Shown here one piece after another: positions 38,916-47,810 of a stretch of 64,000 nt of DNA. Under the pieces are notes generated by a model, which was not told the origin of the DNA, made no database searches, and saw only the letters and a program-made list of their open reading frames with translations. The position numbers were made by a program, and so were the translations under genes. Each line of letters starts with the position of its first letter. Position 1 is the first letter of the stretch. This DNA is from Starkeya sp. ORNL1 (GTDB lineage Bacteria; Pseudomonadota; Alphaproteobacteria; Rhizobiales; Xanthobacteraceae): positions 3,224,001 through 3,288,000 of the forward strand of contig NZ_CP048834.1 of the NCBI RefSeq assembly GCF_012971745.1. The letters run 5' to 3'.

Positions 38916-40169
38916 TTATGCCGATCCGTGGGCCAATGCCAAGCCTGCTGCGGCTTCACCGGAGCGCAGCGCACCTTCGATCGTCGCCGGCAGGCCGGTG
39001 TTGATCCAGTCGCCGGCGAGGAACAGATTGCGCCATTGCGTGCGCGCGGGCGGGCGCCTGGCATCCTGCTCGGGCGTCGCGGCGAAGGTCGCGCGCTTCT
39101 CCCGGACGATCTGCCAGCGCGGCAGCGGCGCGGTGATGCCGAGCGCGGAACAGATATCAGCCCAGAACGTCCGCGCCAGCGTTTCGCGGTCGGTGTCGAG
39201 CAGGCGGTCGGCGGCGCTCACCGTCACCGAAAGCCGGTCGTGAAAGGCGAAGATCCATTCCGCGGTGGCGTTGATGAGGCCGAGCATCGGCGGCGTCCCG
39301 GCGGGCGGCGCGAAGTCGAAATGGGCGTTGACGATGGTGCGGAACGCATCGGGCACCACGAGGCCGGGCACCAGGCTGGCCGCCACCGAGGGCGGCACCG
39401 CAAGCACCACGGCCGCGTCCGGGCCAACCGGCACCGGCCCGGCACCCCAATCGAGGCTCGCCACCCGATCACCCTCGAACCCGATGGCCCGCAGCCGCCG
39501 GCCAAGCGCGAGCGGGCTGTCGTGCCGGGCGAGCCAGTCCACCGCGGGATCGATGAAGGCGGCCGATAGCGTGGGATGCGCGATGAGCGGGCGCATCGCC
39601 CTCCCACCCTTGGCAATCGTCTCGCGCAGCACTGCCGCGGTAAGCCGGGCGGACCCCTCGCCCGGCGCGGTGTTGAGCGCAGCGAGCAGCACCGGCGCGA
39701 GCAGCTTCTCCCAGACCGGCCCGCGCGTCGCGATGCGGGCGTCGAGCCGCCCCTCGCCGCCGCGGAGCAGCGCGACCAGCGGCAGATAGTCGGCGAGCGT
39801 GCTGCCGGGCACGCGGCGCGAAGGCGCGGCGATCCACCAGGGAAGCGGGCCGTCATTGATGCGCACGGTCCAGCGCGTGCGGTCGGCGAGATCGAGGAAG
39901 GCGAAGTCGGCGTGCTCAGGCCCCGCCAGCGGCACGCTCGCGCCGATCGCGGCACGGAAGCGCGCAACCGCCTGGTTCCCCGACAGGACCAGATGGTTGC
40001 CATTGTCGATGGTACGGCCGATCTGCGGGTCGTCGTAGGAGCGGCAGCGTCCGCCCGCCTGCGCCGCGGAATCGGCGATCGCGACCTCCAGCCCTGCGGA
40101 GCGCAGCGCCACCGCGGCCGACAGGCCGGCGAGGCCGGCCCCCGCGACTGTCACATGCCGGAAGCTCAA
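38916..40169 (-). CDS. hpnE: HpnE, FAD-dependent hydroxysqualene reductase
   Basis: The 417-residue flavoprotein has the dinucleotide motif VAGAGLAGLSAAVAL at its N-terminus and the amine-oxidase-like C-terminus FLAGDWINTGLPATIEGA. HpnE converts hydroxysqualene to squalene in the HpnCDE route. The proposed TTG start at 40169 overlaps the hpnD stop (TTGA); a GTG four codons later is the alternative. The open frame continues upstream but has no homologous sequence there. Confidence 0.93.
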   Translation of the reverse strand: MSFRHVTVAGAGLAGLSAAVALRSAGLEVAIADSAAQAGGRCRSYDDPQIGRTIDNGNHLVLSGNQAVARFRAAIGASVPLAGPEHADFAFLDLADRTRWTVRINDGPLPWWIAAPSRRVPGSTLADYLPLVALLRGGEGRLDARIATRGPVWEKLLAPVLLAALNTAPGEGSARLTAAVLRETIAKGGRAMRPLIAHPTLSAAFIDPAVDWLARHDSPLALGRRLRAIGFEGDRVASLDWGAGPVPVGPDAAVVLAVPPSVAASLVPGLVVPDAFRTIVNAHFDFAPPAGTPPMLGLINATAEWIFAFHDRLSVTVSAADRLLDTDRETLARTFWADICSALGITAPLPRWQIVREKRATFAATPEQDARRPPARTQWRNLFLAGDWINTGLPATIEGALRSGEAAAGLALAHGSA

Positions 40170-41005
40170 CGCGCCACCAGCAGCCACAGGACGGTCAGCA
40201 GCAGCCGCGGCTTGGAGACCTTCAGCCGCCGGCGCGGCGGCACCCATCCGGCCTTGATCATCTCGCCGAGCAGGCGGGAATAGGCCGCCGCCATCAGCTG
40301 CGCCGCGATCAGATGGCCACGCGGCCGCCCTGCCAGGATCGCCCGCGCCTCCACGAAATGGGCCTGCGCCTGCCGGGCAAGGCCGCGCGCGACGCCATCG
40401 ATGCGCGGGTCGGCGATAACCTGCGCCGGCGTGGCCGGCTCGATCCCCGCGGCCGCCAGCCCTTCCGCCGGCAGATAGACGCGGCCGATCGCGGCATCCT
40501 CGTCGATGTCGCGCAGGATATTGGTGAGTTGCAGCGCGCGGCCGAGATGATGCGCCAGCGCCTTACCCGGCGCGTCCTCCATGCCGAAGACCTTCACCGA
40601 CAGCCGGCCGACCGCAGAGGCGACGCGATCGCAATAGAGGTCGAGTTCCGCGGCAGGGGGCCAGCGTATGTCGCCCGCCACGTCCATCGCCATGCCATTG
40701 ATCACTTCATGGAAGTCGGCGCGTTCCAGCCCGAAGTGCCGCACCGCCTCAGCGACCAGCGCAGCCTGCCCCGGTTCTCCGCCGGCATAGAGCGAGTTGA
40801 TATCGGCACGCCAGGTTTCGAGCGCGGCCGCGCGCTCCTCGCGCGTCCCTTCTTCATTGTCGGCGATGTCGTCGACCTCGCGGCAGAACGCGTAGATCGC
40901 ATACATCGCCTCCCGCTCGGCCAGCGGCAGGACGCGCATGCCGGCATAGAAGGAGCTACCGCGGACGCGCGCGTGCACGGTCGCCAGGGACATTTCGGCA
41001 CTCAT
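40166..41005 (-). CDS. hpnD: HpnD, presqualene diphosphate synthase
   Basis: The 279-residue prenyl synthase of the squalene/phytoene synthase family joins two farnesyl diphosphates. The two aspartate-rich motifs are CREVDDIADNEEG and QLTNILRDIDEDA. The substrate-binding YAFCRE is intact. It overlaps the 3' end of hpnC by 50 bases. The gene continues the coupled chain hpnC-hpnD-hpnE. Confidence 0.95.
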   Translation of the reverse strand: MSAEMSLATVHARVRGSSFYAGMRVLPLAEREAMYAIYAFCREVDDIADNEEGTREERAAALETWRADINSLYAGGEPGQAALVAEAVRHFGLERADFHEVINGMAMDVAGDIRWPPAAELDLYCDRVASAVGRLSVKVFGMEDAPGKALAHHLGRALQLTNILRDIDEDAAIGRVYLPAEGLAAAGIEPATPAQVIADPRIDGVARGLARQAQAHFVEARAILAGRPRGHLIAAQLMAAAYSRLLGEMIKAGWVPPRRRLKVSKPRLLLTVLWLLVAR

Positions 41006-41843
41006 TCGGTCCTCCCGCGAGCCAGCGCCGCGCTGCCGCGCCCAGCGCCAGCAGACCAGCCTCGGCCTTGCGATGATGTACGCGTTCCCTCAATGGATCA
41101 TGGACGAGCAGCCGCTCGACCAGGCTCTCGGCGAGCCGCTGGATCACCGCCACTTCCATCCCCAGCCGTCGGCTCCGGATCATGGACGCGAACGGCGCAC
41201 TCGCGGCGAGCAATCCCTGCGTCCGCGCCGCCAGCGCCGCGATCGTCGCACGCAGCTCCGGCGTCGCCGCGGCCGCGCCGAGATCCTCGATGCGCGCGTT
41301 GTTCGCGGCAACAAGATCGAGCGGCAGATAGACGCGATCGATCGCCCGGTAATCCTTGCCGCAATCCTGTAAATGGTTGATCACCTGCAACGCCGCGCAC
41401 AGCGCGTCGGACGCCGGCCAGCATGCGCGGTCCTCGCCATGCACGTCGAGCACGAAGCGCCCGACCGGCGCCGCCGACAGCCGGCAATAGGCCATCAGGC
41501 CCTGCCAATTGTCATAGCGGCTGACCCGCACATCCTGTTCGAAGGCATCGAGCAATTCGTGGGCATGCACCGGGTCGATGCCATGCGCCGCCATCACCTC
41601 GCGCAGCGCCTCGGCTTCCGTTGCCCCTGTGCCGCCCAGCCCGGCCCGCATCGCCGCCAGCCCCGCCAGCCTGTCCTCGGCGCTGGCGGTCGGGTGGTCG
41701 CCAATATCGTCGGCAGCGCGGGCGAAGCGATAGAAGGCCATGATCGGCGCGCGATGGGCCGGCGCAAGCAGCCAGCTGGCGACCGGGAAATTCTCGTCGC
41801 GATGCCCCTTGCCCGAGGCGAAGTCGGCGGCGCGGGCGTTCAT
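40956..41843 (-). CDS. hpnC: HpnC, hydroxysqualene synthase
   Basis: The 295-residue squalene/phytoene synthase homologue converts presqualene diphosphate to hydroxysqualene. Motifs are FYRFARAADDIGDHPTA and, in the second aspartate position, QVINHLQDCGKDY, the altered form expected for HpnC. The ATG at 41843 overlaps the hpnB stop (ATGA). The coding end runs 50 bases into hpnD in another frame. Confidence 0.94.
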   Translation of the reverse strand: MNARAADFASGKGHRDENFPVASWLLAPAHRAPIMAFYRFARAADDIGDHPTASAEDRLAGLAAMRAGLGGTGATEAEALREVMAAHGIDPVHAHELLDAFEQDVRVSRYDNWQGLMAYCRLSAAPVGRFVLDVHGEDRACWPASDALCAALQVINHLQDCGKDYRAIDRVYLPLDLVAANNARIEDLGAAAATPELRATIAALAARTQGLLAASAPFASMIRSRRLGMEVAVIQRLAESLVERLLVHDPLRERVHHRKAEAGLLALGAAARRWLAGGPNECRNVPGDRARARPR

Positions 41844-42964
41844 CGGCCTGCCGCCGCCTGGACGCGCCCCTTCCACATGCCGCCGCGTCCCTGCCAGTGC
41901 CGTAGCGCCGAGAGGAAAGTGCAGCCGGCATAGAAGGCGGCGATGAGCGGAAGCGCCATGCCCCATAGCGGCGAGCGGCGATAGAAATGCAGCATCGGCT
42001 GGAACGAGATCGCCATCATGAGCCATGCGGCAAGGCCGAGCCCTTGCGCGAGACCGTGGCCGAACAGGGCGAGCAAGGGCGGCGCGGCATAGACCAGAGC
42101 GAGGCCGAGCAGCGTGCCGAGCAGCGCCAGCGGATTGTAGCCGAGCTGGGCATAGGCGGAACGCGCGATCATGTCGGCGATCGAGCCCCAATCATCATAG
42201 GCGCGAATGCTCTGCGAGCGGTTGGTGAGGCCGAGCCAGATCGGCCCCTGCTGCTTGAGCCGCGCCCCCAATGCACAGTCGTCGATCAGCGCGTCGCGAA
42301 TCGCGGCGATGCCGCCGGTACGCTCGAGCGCGTCCCGCCGCACCAGCATGCAGCCTCCCGCCGCCGCGGCGGTACGGCCGGACCGATTCACCCGGCCGAA
42401 CGGATAGAGCATCTGGAAGAAGAACACGAAGGCCGGCACCAGCGCGCGCTCGGCAAGCGTCGCACAGCGCAGCTTCGCCATCAGCGAGACGAGCGCCAGC
42501 CCGTTCGGCTCCGCCCGCGCCACCAGCGAGCGCAAGGTCTCCGGCGCATGGACGATGTCGGCATCGGTCAGCCACAGGTAACGCGGCACGCCGGCGGCGG
42601 TGACGCCCTGGCAAACCGCCCAGAGCTTGCCGGTCCAGCCGGGCGGGAGCGGCGCGCCGGTGGACACCGTCAGCCGCGCGCCGCCAGCCCTGCGCGCCAG
42701 CTCAGCAGTGCCGTCGCTGCTACCGTCGTCGACCAGCACGATGCGGAACGGCCCCGGATAGTCCTGTGCGGCCAGGCTGCCGATGGAGTCAGCGATCACG
42801 TCGGCTTCATCGCGCGCAGGCACCACCGCCACCACCTCGGGCCAGGCGGCAAGTGCCGGCAGCGGGGCGGTGTCGCGCTCGCGCGCCAGCCAGAAGCCGC
42901 CATTCGCGGCCAGCAGCCCGCACCAGATCGCCAGTGCGGCGATACCGATCGCAATGCCGATCAA
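41840..42964 (-). CDS. hpnB: HpnB, hopanoid-associated family-2 glycosyltransferase
   Basis: The 374-residue protein has an N-terminal membrane helix, the family-2 motifs VVAVVPARDEADVI, LVDDGSSDGTAE and LWLTDADIVHAPE, and C-terminal membrane segments. The acceptor is not established for HpnB. The TTG start at 42964 overlaps the hpnA stop (TTGA). It is the second gene of the minus-strand block. Confidence 0.92.
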   Translation of the reverse strand: MIGIAIGIAALAIWCGLLAANGGFWLARERDTAPLPALAAWPEVVAVVPARDEADVIADSIGSLAAQDYPGPFRIVLVDDGSSDGTAELARRAGGARLTVSTGAPLPPGWTGKLWAVCQGVTAAGVPRYLWLTDADIVHAPETLRSLVARAEPNGLALVSLMAKLRCATLAERALVPAFVFFFQMLYPFGRVNRSGRTAAAAGGCMLVRRDALERTGGIAAIRDALIDDCALGARLKQQGPIWLGLTNRSQSIRAYDDWGSIADMIARSAYAQLGYNPLALLGTLLGLALVYAAPPLLALFGHGLAQGLGLAAWLMMAISFQPMLHFYRRSPLWGMALPLIAAFYAGCTFLSALRHWQGRGGMWKGRVQAAAGR

Positions 42965-43959
42965 CGCACCATCCCCGCACCGCGGAACCAGGCAATCGCG
43001 TCGGCAAGCCCCTCGGCATAAGGCCGCGCACGGTAGCCCAGATCGCGCTCCGCCTTGGCCGAACTGTAGAACATCCGGTGCTTCGACATGCGCAGCCCGT
43101 CAAGCGTAAGGAACGGCTCGCGCCCGGTGACGCGCGCGACCTGCTCATTGGCCCAGGCAAGCGGAAATAACGGCGCGCGCGGCAGGGCCAGCGTCGGCGG
43201 GCGGCGACCGACCAGCGCTGCAATTTCGCGCAGCATCTCGGCCAAGCTCACGTCCTGCCCTCCCAGCACATAGCGTTCGCCGATCCGCCCTTTCTCGAGC
43301 GCAGCCAGATGGCCCGCCGCGACGTCGTCGACGTGGACCAGATTGAGGCCGCTGTCCAGATAGGCCGGCATCCTGCCATTGGCGGCCTCGACGACGATCC
43401 GGCCGGTCGGCGTCGGCCGTGGATCGCGCGGGCCGATCGGTGTCGAGGGATTGACGATCACCGCGGGAAGCCCCCTCTCCGCCACCATCGCCTCGACCAG
43501 CCGCTCGGCCACCACCTTGCTGCGCTTGTAGGCGCCGATCACCGTGGTCTCGCTGGCCGGGCGGGTCTCATCTGCGGCACCAGTGGGATCGGGCAGCAGC
43601 GTGGCGACGCTGCTGGTGTAGACGATCCGCTCGACGCCGGCGGCAAGCGCCGCTTCCATCACGTTGCGCGTGCTCTCGCGATTATTGCGGACGATCTCTT
43701 CGGGATCGCGCGCCCAAAGCCGGTAGTCGGCCGCGACGTGGAAGACATGGCGGACGCCCTCCATCGCCCGCCGGACGCTGGCGGCATCGCGCAGGTCGCC
43801 TTCGAACAGCTCGTATGCATGCGCAATTCCCGCCGAACCATTGCGATTGCGGACGAACGCACGCATCGGCCGCCCTGCTGCGCCCAACGCCTGTACCACG
43901 GCCGAACCCACAAAGCCGGTCGCGCCCGTCACCAAGGTGACATCCGATCGCGTACCCAC
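42961..43959 (-). CDS. hpnA: HpnA, hopanoid-associated NAD-dependent epimerase/reductase
   Basis: The 332-residue short-chain extended dehydrogenase has the nucleotide motif VTGATGFVGSAVVQAL and the catalytic YKRSK tetrad segment. It resembles dihydroflavonol reductases. It heads the minus-strand hopanoid operon; its exact reaction on hopanoids is unknown. The start is GTG at 43959. The 212 bases upstream, to the DUF1127 gene, show no gene and presumably hold the promoter, though no clear boxes were found. Confidence 0.92.
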   Translation of the reverse strand: MGTRSDVTLVTGATGFVGSAVVQALGAAGRPMRAFVRNRNGSAGIAHAYELFEGDLRDAASVRRAMEGVRHVFHVAADYRLWARDPEEIVRNNRESTRNVMEAALAAGVERIVYTSSVATLLPDPTGAADETRPASETTVIGAYKRSKVVAERLVEAMVAERGLPAVIVNPSTPIGPRDPRPTPTGRIVVEAANGRMPAYLDSGLNLVHVDDVAAGHLAALEKGRIGERYVLGGQDVSLAEMLREIAALVGRRPPTLALPRAPLFPLAWANEQVARVTGREPFLTLDGLRMSKHRMFYSSAKAERDLGYRARPYAEGLADAIAWFRGAGMVR

Positions 43960-44171
43960 CCTGACAATCCTCCATCGGCAGACTATGGCCAGAACGGGCC
44001 CGACACAACGGGCCCGGACCGCGGTGTGCAGGCACCAGCCGAAAAGCGGGTACGCACGCGACTAGCCGGCCTTGCGAGACCTGATAGCCCGGGGATACAC
44101 GAATTGCGACCGGGCATCGCGCGCGCACCTTGTGCAGATACCGCCGACGCTGTGTCTTTGCAGCGTCCGCC

Positions 44172-44429
44172 TTAGCGTTGCCAGAAGGGCTTGGCGATCT
44201 CTGCCTCGACCTGCCGTCTCGTCACGCCGATGTCGTCGAGCAAATGGGGACTGGCCAGCGACTTCAGCTCAAGTTCCCGGCGAAAGCGTATCCGCCAGCG
44301 CCAGGTCGCGACAATGCTTCGCAGGGTCGCCAGGCTGTCGTGCCGACGCGACGCCTCCGCCTGCCCGACGGGCGTTCCCGGCCGCGCTGCGTGGTGCGGG
44401 GCCGATGCAAGGGTGGAAGTATCCTTCAT
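44172..44429 (-). CDS. DUF1127 (YjiS-like) small protein, 85 residues
   Basis: The C-terminal half carries the DUF1127 signature: SIVATWRWRIRFRRELELKS followed by LLDDIGVTRRQVEAEIAKPFW. Such proteins are small, arginine-rich and often stress- or phosphate-related; some bind RNA. GGAGG-like bases precede the ATG at 44429. It is divergent from the TPR regulator and lies next to the hopanoid block without being part of it. Confidence 0.85.
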   Translation of the reverse strand: MKDTSTLASAPHHAARPGTPVGQAEASRRHDSLATLRSIVATWRWRIRFRRELELKSLASPHLLDDIGVTRRQVEAEIAKPFWQR

Positions 44430-44557
44430 GGCAACCTCCATCTGGTTCGAGGGTCCGGTGGGCCCTTGACCTGAAAGAGGATGAAGTGTGCGGGATACGG
44501 ACAGCGTCGTAATTAAGCTCTCCCAAATAGTTCTCAAAAGTTCCAAACGGGCTATAG

Positions 44558-46075
44558 ATGCGCCGTATGCAGGGATCGCGCTTTGCATTTGGTCCGTTCG
44601 TGCTCGATCCGGGTGCGGGAACGCTCCTTCGGAACCATGACCCCGTTGCCGTTGGCTATCGCGGCCTGAAGCTGCTTGCGGCGCTGGTCGGACGGCCCGG
44701 CGAAATCCTGGGCAAGGCCGAGTTGATGGACGCGGCGTGGCCGGGCACGGCCGTCGAGGAAGGCAACCTCACCGTCCAGATCGCGCAGCTGCGGAAGCTG
44801 CTTGGTCCGGCCGCCGACGGCGGCGAATGGATCTCCACGGTTCCGCGCGTCGGCTACCGCTTCACGGGAGCCATCGAACAGCTCGGCGGCGCGAAGCGAA
44901 AAACTTTGCCGCTGCCCGACAAGCCATCGATAGCCGTGCTGCCCTTCGTGAATGTGAGCAACGATCCCGAGCAGGAATCCTTCGCGGATGGGATGACCGA
45001 GGACCTGATCACCGACCTGTCCAGGATCCCCGGCCTGTTCGTCATCGCCCGCAACTCGGCCTTTGCCTACAAAGGAAAGGCGATGGACGTGCGCGAGATC
45101 GCACAGGACCTTGGCGTGCGCTATTTGCTGGAGGGCAGCGCCCGACACGCCGCGGGACGCGTGCGCATCAATGCCCAGCTGGTCGACGCGGCGAGTGGCG
45201 ATCATCTCTGGGCGGAACGCTTCGATCGCAGCGTGGAAGATATCTTTGCCGTTCAGGACGAGGTGACGGCCAAGATCGTGGAAGCGCTGCTCGGCCGGCT
45301 GCGCGCGCCGCCGCCGCGCAATCGGCCCAGCAATCCCGAGGCCCACGATCTTTGCGTGCGGGCACGCAAGCTGATGGATGATTCACCGCAGATGGCGCAG
45401 GAAGCGCACCTGATGCTCACGCGCGCGGTCATCCTCGATCCGGAATACGCCGAGGCCTATCGCTGGCTCGCCATGAACCACTGGATGGGATGGGTGCATT
45501 CCGGCGGACCAACTGAATCGTCTCGTGGCGTTGCCCTGGAACTGGCACGCGAGGCTGTAGCGATCGATCCCGACAATGCGGGCTGTCATTGGGTCCTGGC
45601 TTACCTGCTTGCCTATGAGCGCAGCTTCACCGAGGCGGATGCGGAATTCGCCAGGGCGATCGAGCTCGACCCGAACGAGGCCGACGCCTGGGCGGCATTA
45701 TCCGACATCGCGGTCCTGGCCGGGCGGGTCGAGGAGGGCCTTGAGCATATCCGCAAGGCGTTCCGGCTGAACCCGTTTCCGGCGAGCTGGTACTATCTGA
45801 CGCTCGGCCAGGCGCAATATGCGGCCGGCGACTACCAAGCCGCCGTCGAAACGCTGCGCAGGGACGAGACTTATCGTACGAGCTCACGCCGCTTCCTGGC
45901 GGCAAGCCTTGCCCAGCTGGGCCGGCTCGACGAGGCGCGGGCAGAGGCCGAACTGTTCCTCGTCGGCAACCCGCATTTCACAACCCGCCACTGGGCCGAG
46001 ACGGAGCCATTCCGCGACGCTGCGACGCTTGAGCATTTCGTTGAAGGCTACCGCAAGGCCGGCCTTCCGGAGTGA
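44558..46075 (+). CDS. Winged-helix regulator with TolB-like domain and TPR repeats
   Basis: The 505-residue protein has an OmpR-type DNA-binding domain (residues about 5-100, with VGYRGLKLLAALVG and ISTVPRVGYRF), a domain that begins PSIAVLPFVNVSNDPEQE and is common in adenylate-cyclase-like TPR proteins, and C-terminal TPR repeats (about 270-490). No membrane helix is seen, so it is cytoplasmic. Its targets are unknown. The start is ATG at 44558 or 44567. The divergent DUF1127 gene is the nearest candidate target. Confidence 0.85.
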   Translation: MRRMQGSRFAFGPFVLDPGAGTLLRNHDPVAVGYRGLKLLAALVGRPGEILGKAELMDAAWPGTAVEEGNLTVQIAQLRKLLGPAADGGEWISTVPRVGYRFTGAIEQLGGAKRKTLPLPDKPSIAVLPFVNVSNDPEQESFADGMTEDLITDLSRIPGLFVIARNSAFAYKGKAMDVREIAQDLGVRYLLEGSARHAAGRVRINAQLVDAASGDHLWAERFDRSVEDIFAVQDEVTAKIVEALLGRLRAPPPRNRPSNPEAHDLCVRARKLMDDSPQMAQEAHLMLTRAVILDPEYAEAYRWLAMNHWMGWVHSGGPTESSRGVALELAREAVAIDPDNAGCHWVLAYLLAYERSFTEADAEFARAIELDPNEADAWAALSDIAVLAGRVEEGLEHIRKAFRLNPFPASWYYLTLGQAQYAAGDYQAAVETLRRDETYRTSSRRFLAASLAQLGRLDEARAEAELFLVGNPHFTTRHWAETEPFRDAATLEHFVEGYRKAGLPE

Positions 46076-46088
46076 AGGATCCGGGTAC

Positions 46089-46481
46089 CTATTCCTCAAA
46101 GCGCGTGGTGGCGTCACGATCACGCTCGTATCGTCTGGTCAGCGGAAACGGCGGCAACCAGGACTCGCGACGGATGATCCAGCTTTCGTAGGTCGGCATC
46201 AGCTGGTCAGGGATATCCAGGGATCCCAGGTTCACTTCGATCTCGTCTGCCAGGCGTGCGAAAACGGGCGAGCCGCAGCGGGGACAGAAAAACCGCCCGG
46301 CGTAGTCGCGTGTCTCCCCATCGATCGTCACCGCATCCTGGGGGAACACCGCGGAAGCGTGAAAAAGCGCCCCATGATGCTTGCGGCAGTCGAGACAGTG
46401 ACAAAGGCCGACCCGGTATGGGTGTCCCGACGCCGCAATGCGGACGTTGCCGCAGAGGCAACCGCCGGTGAAGCGATCCAT
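46089..46481 (-). CDS. GFA/CENP-V-family zinc-binding protein
   Basis: The 130-residue protein has the zinc cysteines of the family in GGCLCGNVR, CHCLDCRKHHG and FFCPRCGSPVF. Family members include glutathione-dependent formaldehyde-activating enzyme, but most have no known activity, so no reaction is assigned. It converges with the TPR regulator 14 bases away. Confidence 0.9.
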   Translation of the reverse strand: MDRFTGGCLCGNVRIAASGHPYRVGLCHCLDCRKHHGALFHASAVFPQDAVTIDGETRDYAGRFFCPRCGSPVFARLADEIEVNLGSLDIPDQLMPTYESWIIRRESWLPPFPLTRRYERDRDATTRFEE

Positions 46482-46661
46482 GCTGCGTCTCCTCTAAAGT
46501 CGAGCGGCCGGGATGGTTACAGCGAACAGCACTGTCATGACCCAAGGCAGTGGGGAATTGGGCGCAGCAAACGAAGCAACCATTGGTATCGGCTTCACGA
46601 TCAACGGACGCAATGAACAGGATATATAATCAAAAACGAATAATCTAGTACTATTATCAAT

Positions 46662-46690
46662 TTGTAGCGTTAGCTGCACACGCAATAATG
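46662..46690 (+). promoter_or_regulatory. Candidate promoter upstream of the TctC-type gene
   Basis: TTGTAG at 46662-46667 and ATAATG at 46685-46690 are 17 bases apart in an AT-rich pocket (about 46620-46740), and the gene starts 46 bases downstream. The match is weak. Confidence 0.3.
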
Positions 46691-46736
46691 CCGAAATGCC
46701 ATAATCCTTCCAGGAATTATTAAGCGGGAGAAGAAA

Positions 46737-47810
46737 TTGGACATGTTGAGTTCCTTTCAAGAAATGAAAACTCCCCGGCTCGGCCGGATGCTCCGCACGC
46801 TCGTGCTGTCGCTGATGGCACCTCTCGCCATTGTGGCCGTCGGGCCCGACGCCGCCCGAGCGGCCGGGGCCTGCGATTTCTTCAAAGGCAAGACCGTCGA
46901 GCTGGTCATTCCGTTCTCTCCCGGCGGCGGCTTCGACGTCTATGGACGCATGGTGGCGAAGTTCATGGGCGGCGAGCTTGGCGCGGCGAACATGATCGTG
47001 CGCAATCAGGCTGGCGCAGGCGGCCTGCTTGCCACCAACCAGACCTGGAGCGCGAAGCCCGACGGCCTGCGCATCCAACTTATCGCCGTCAGCGGCATGG
47101 TGGCCGCCGAGTTCGGTGGTGCCGCCGGCGTTGCCTTCAAGACCAAGGAGTTCTCCTGGATCGGGCGGGTCTCAGGGGAACCGGACGTGATCGCGACCGG
47201 GCCGGACAGCAAGATCCAGAGCCTGGCCGACATAAAGGCCATCGGGACCCAGCGCAAAGTGCGTATCGGCTCCACCGGGCTCGGCTCGCCGCAGTATGTC
47301 AGCGCGCGCCTGCTCGCGACCTTCCTCGAGACCAATGCCGATTTGATCACCGGCTTCAGCGGTGCCCCCGAGGTCTATGCCTCGCTGGGTCGCGGCGAGC
47401 TCGATCTCTTTGCTTCCTCGCTCAGCGCCGCCGATGCGGCGGAGAAGGCGCACACCGGGCGGATGATCCTGGTGTTCGGCACCGAAAGCGTTCCCGGCCG
47501 GCCGGAGCTCAAGCCGCTTTCCGAGGTCGTCGACGCCAAGTTCCTGCCGCTGATCAAGGTGCAGGCCGATGTGATCGCCGCGGGCCGCGCGCTCGCCGCC
47601 CCGCCGAAGCTTCCCGAAGACCGCCTGGCGTGCCTGCGCAACGCCTTCGACAGGACGATGGCGAGCGCGGCGTTCCTGGCCGAGTCCAGGCAGTTGAACC
47701 GGCCGGTCGAACCGCTCCCGGGCCAGGAGGTCGCCGATCTCATCAAGGCCGCGGCGGATACCGCTCCCAAGGAATATCTTGATCTGCTTCATGAATCATT
47801 TGTGCAGTAG
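46737..47810 (+). CDS. Tripartite tricarboxylate transporter-type solute-binding protein (TctC family)
   Basis: The 357-residue protein has a signal peptide (about 1-40, ending ARA) and the TctC fold with VELVIPFSPGGGFDVYGR near the start of the mature part and later RNQAGAGGLLATN. The family binds carboxylic acids in the periplasm and hands them to TctAB permeases. No tctA or tctB is adjacent, as is common for the many orphan copies in proteobacteria. The start may be TTG at 46737 (GGGAG at good spacing) or ATG at 46743. Confidence 0.85.
   Translation: MDMLSSFQEMKTPRLGRMLRTLVLSLMAPLAIVAVGPDAARAAGACDFFKGKTVELVIPFSPGGGFDVYGRMVAKFMGGELGAANMIVRNQAGAGGLLATNQTWSAKPDGLRIQLIAVSGMVAAEFGGAAGVAFKTKEFSWIGRVSGEPDVIATGPDSKIQSLADIKAIGTQRKVRIGSTGLGSPQYVSARLLATFLETNADLITGFSGAPEVYASLGRGELDLFASSLSAADAAEKAHTGRMILVFGTESVPGRPELKPLSEVVDAKFLPLIKVQADVIAAGRALAAPPKLPEDRLACLRNAFDRTMASAAFLAESRQLNRPVEPLPGQEVADLIKAAADTAPKEYLDLLHESFVQ

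Noticed and set aside
43960..46736. A second copy of the tRNA-Arg 3' end as an attachment site on the right of a hopanoid island
   Set aside because: I looked by eye for the last 15-20 bases of the tRNA in this region and found no match.
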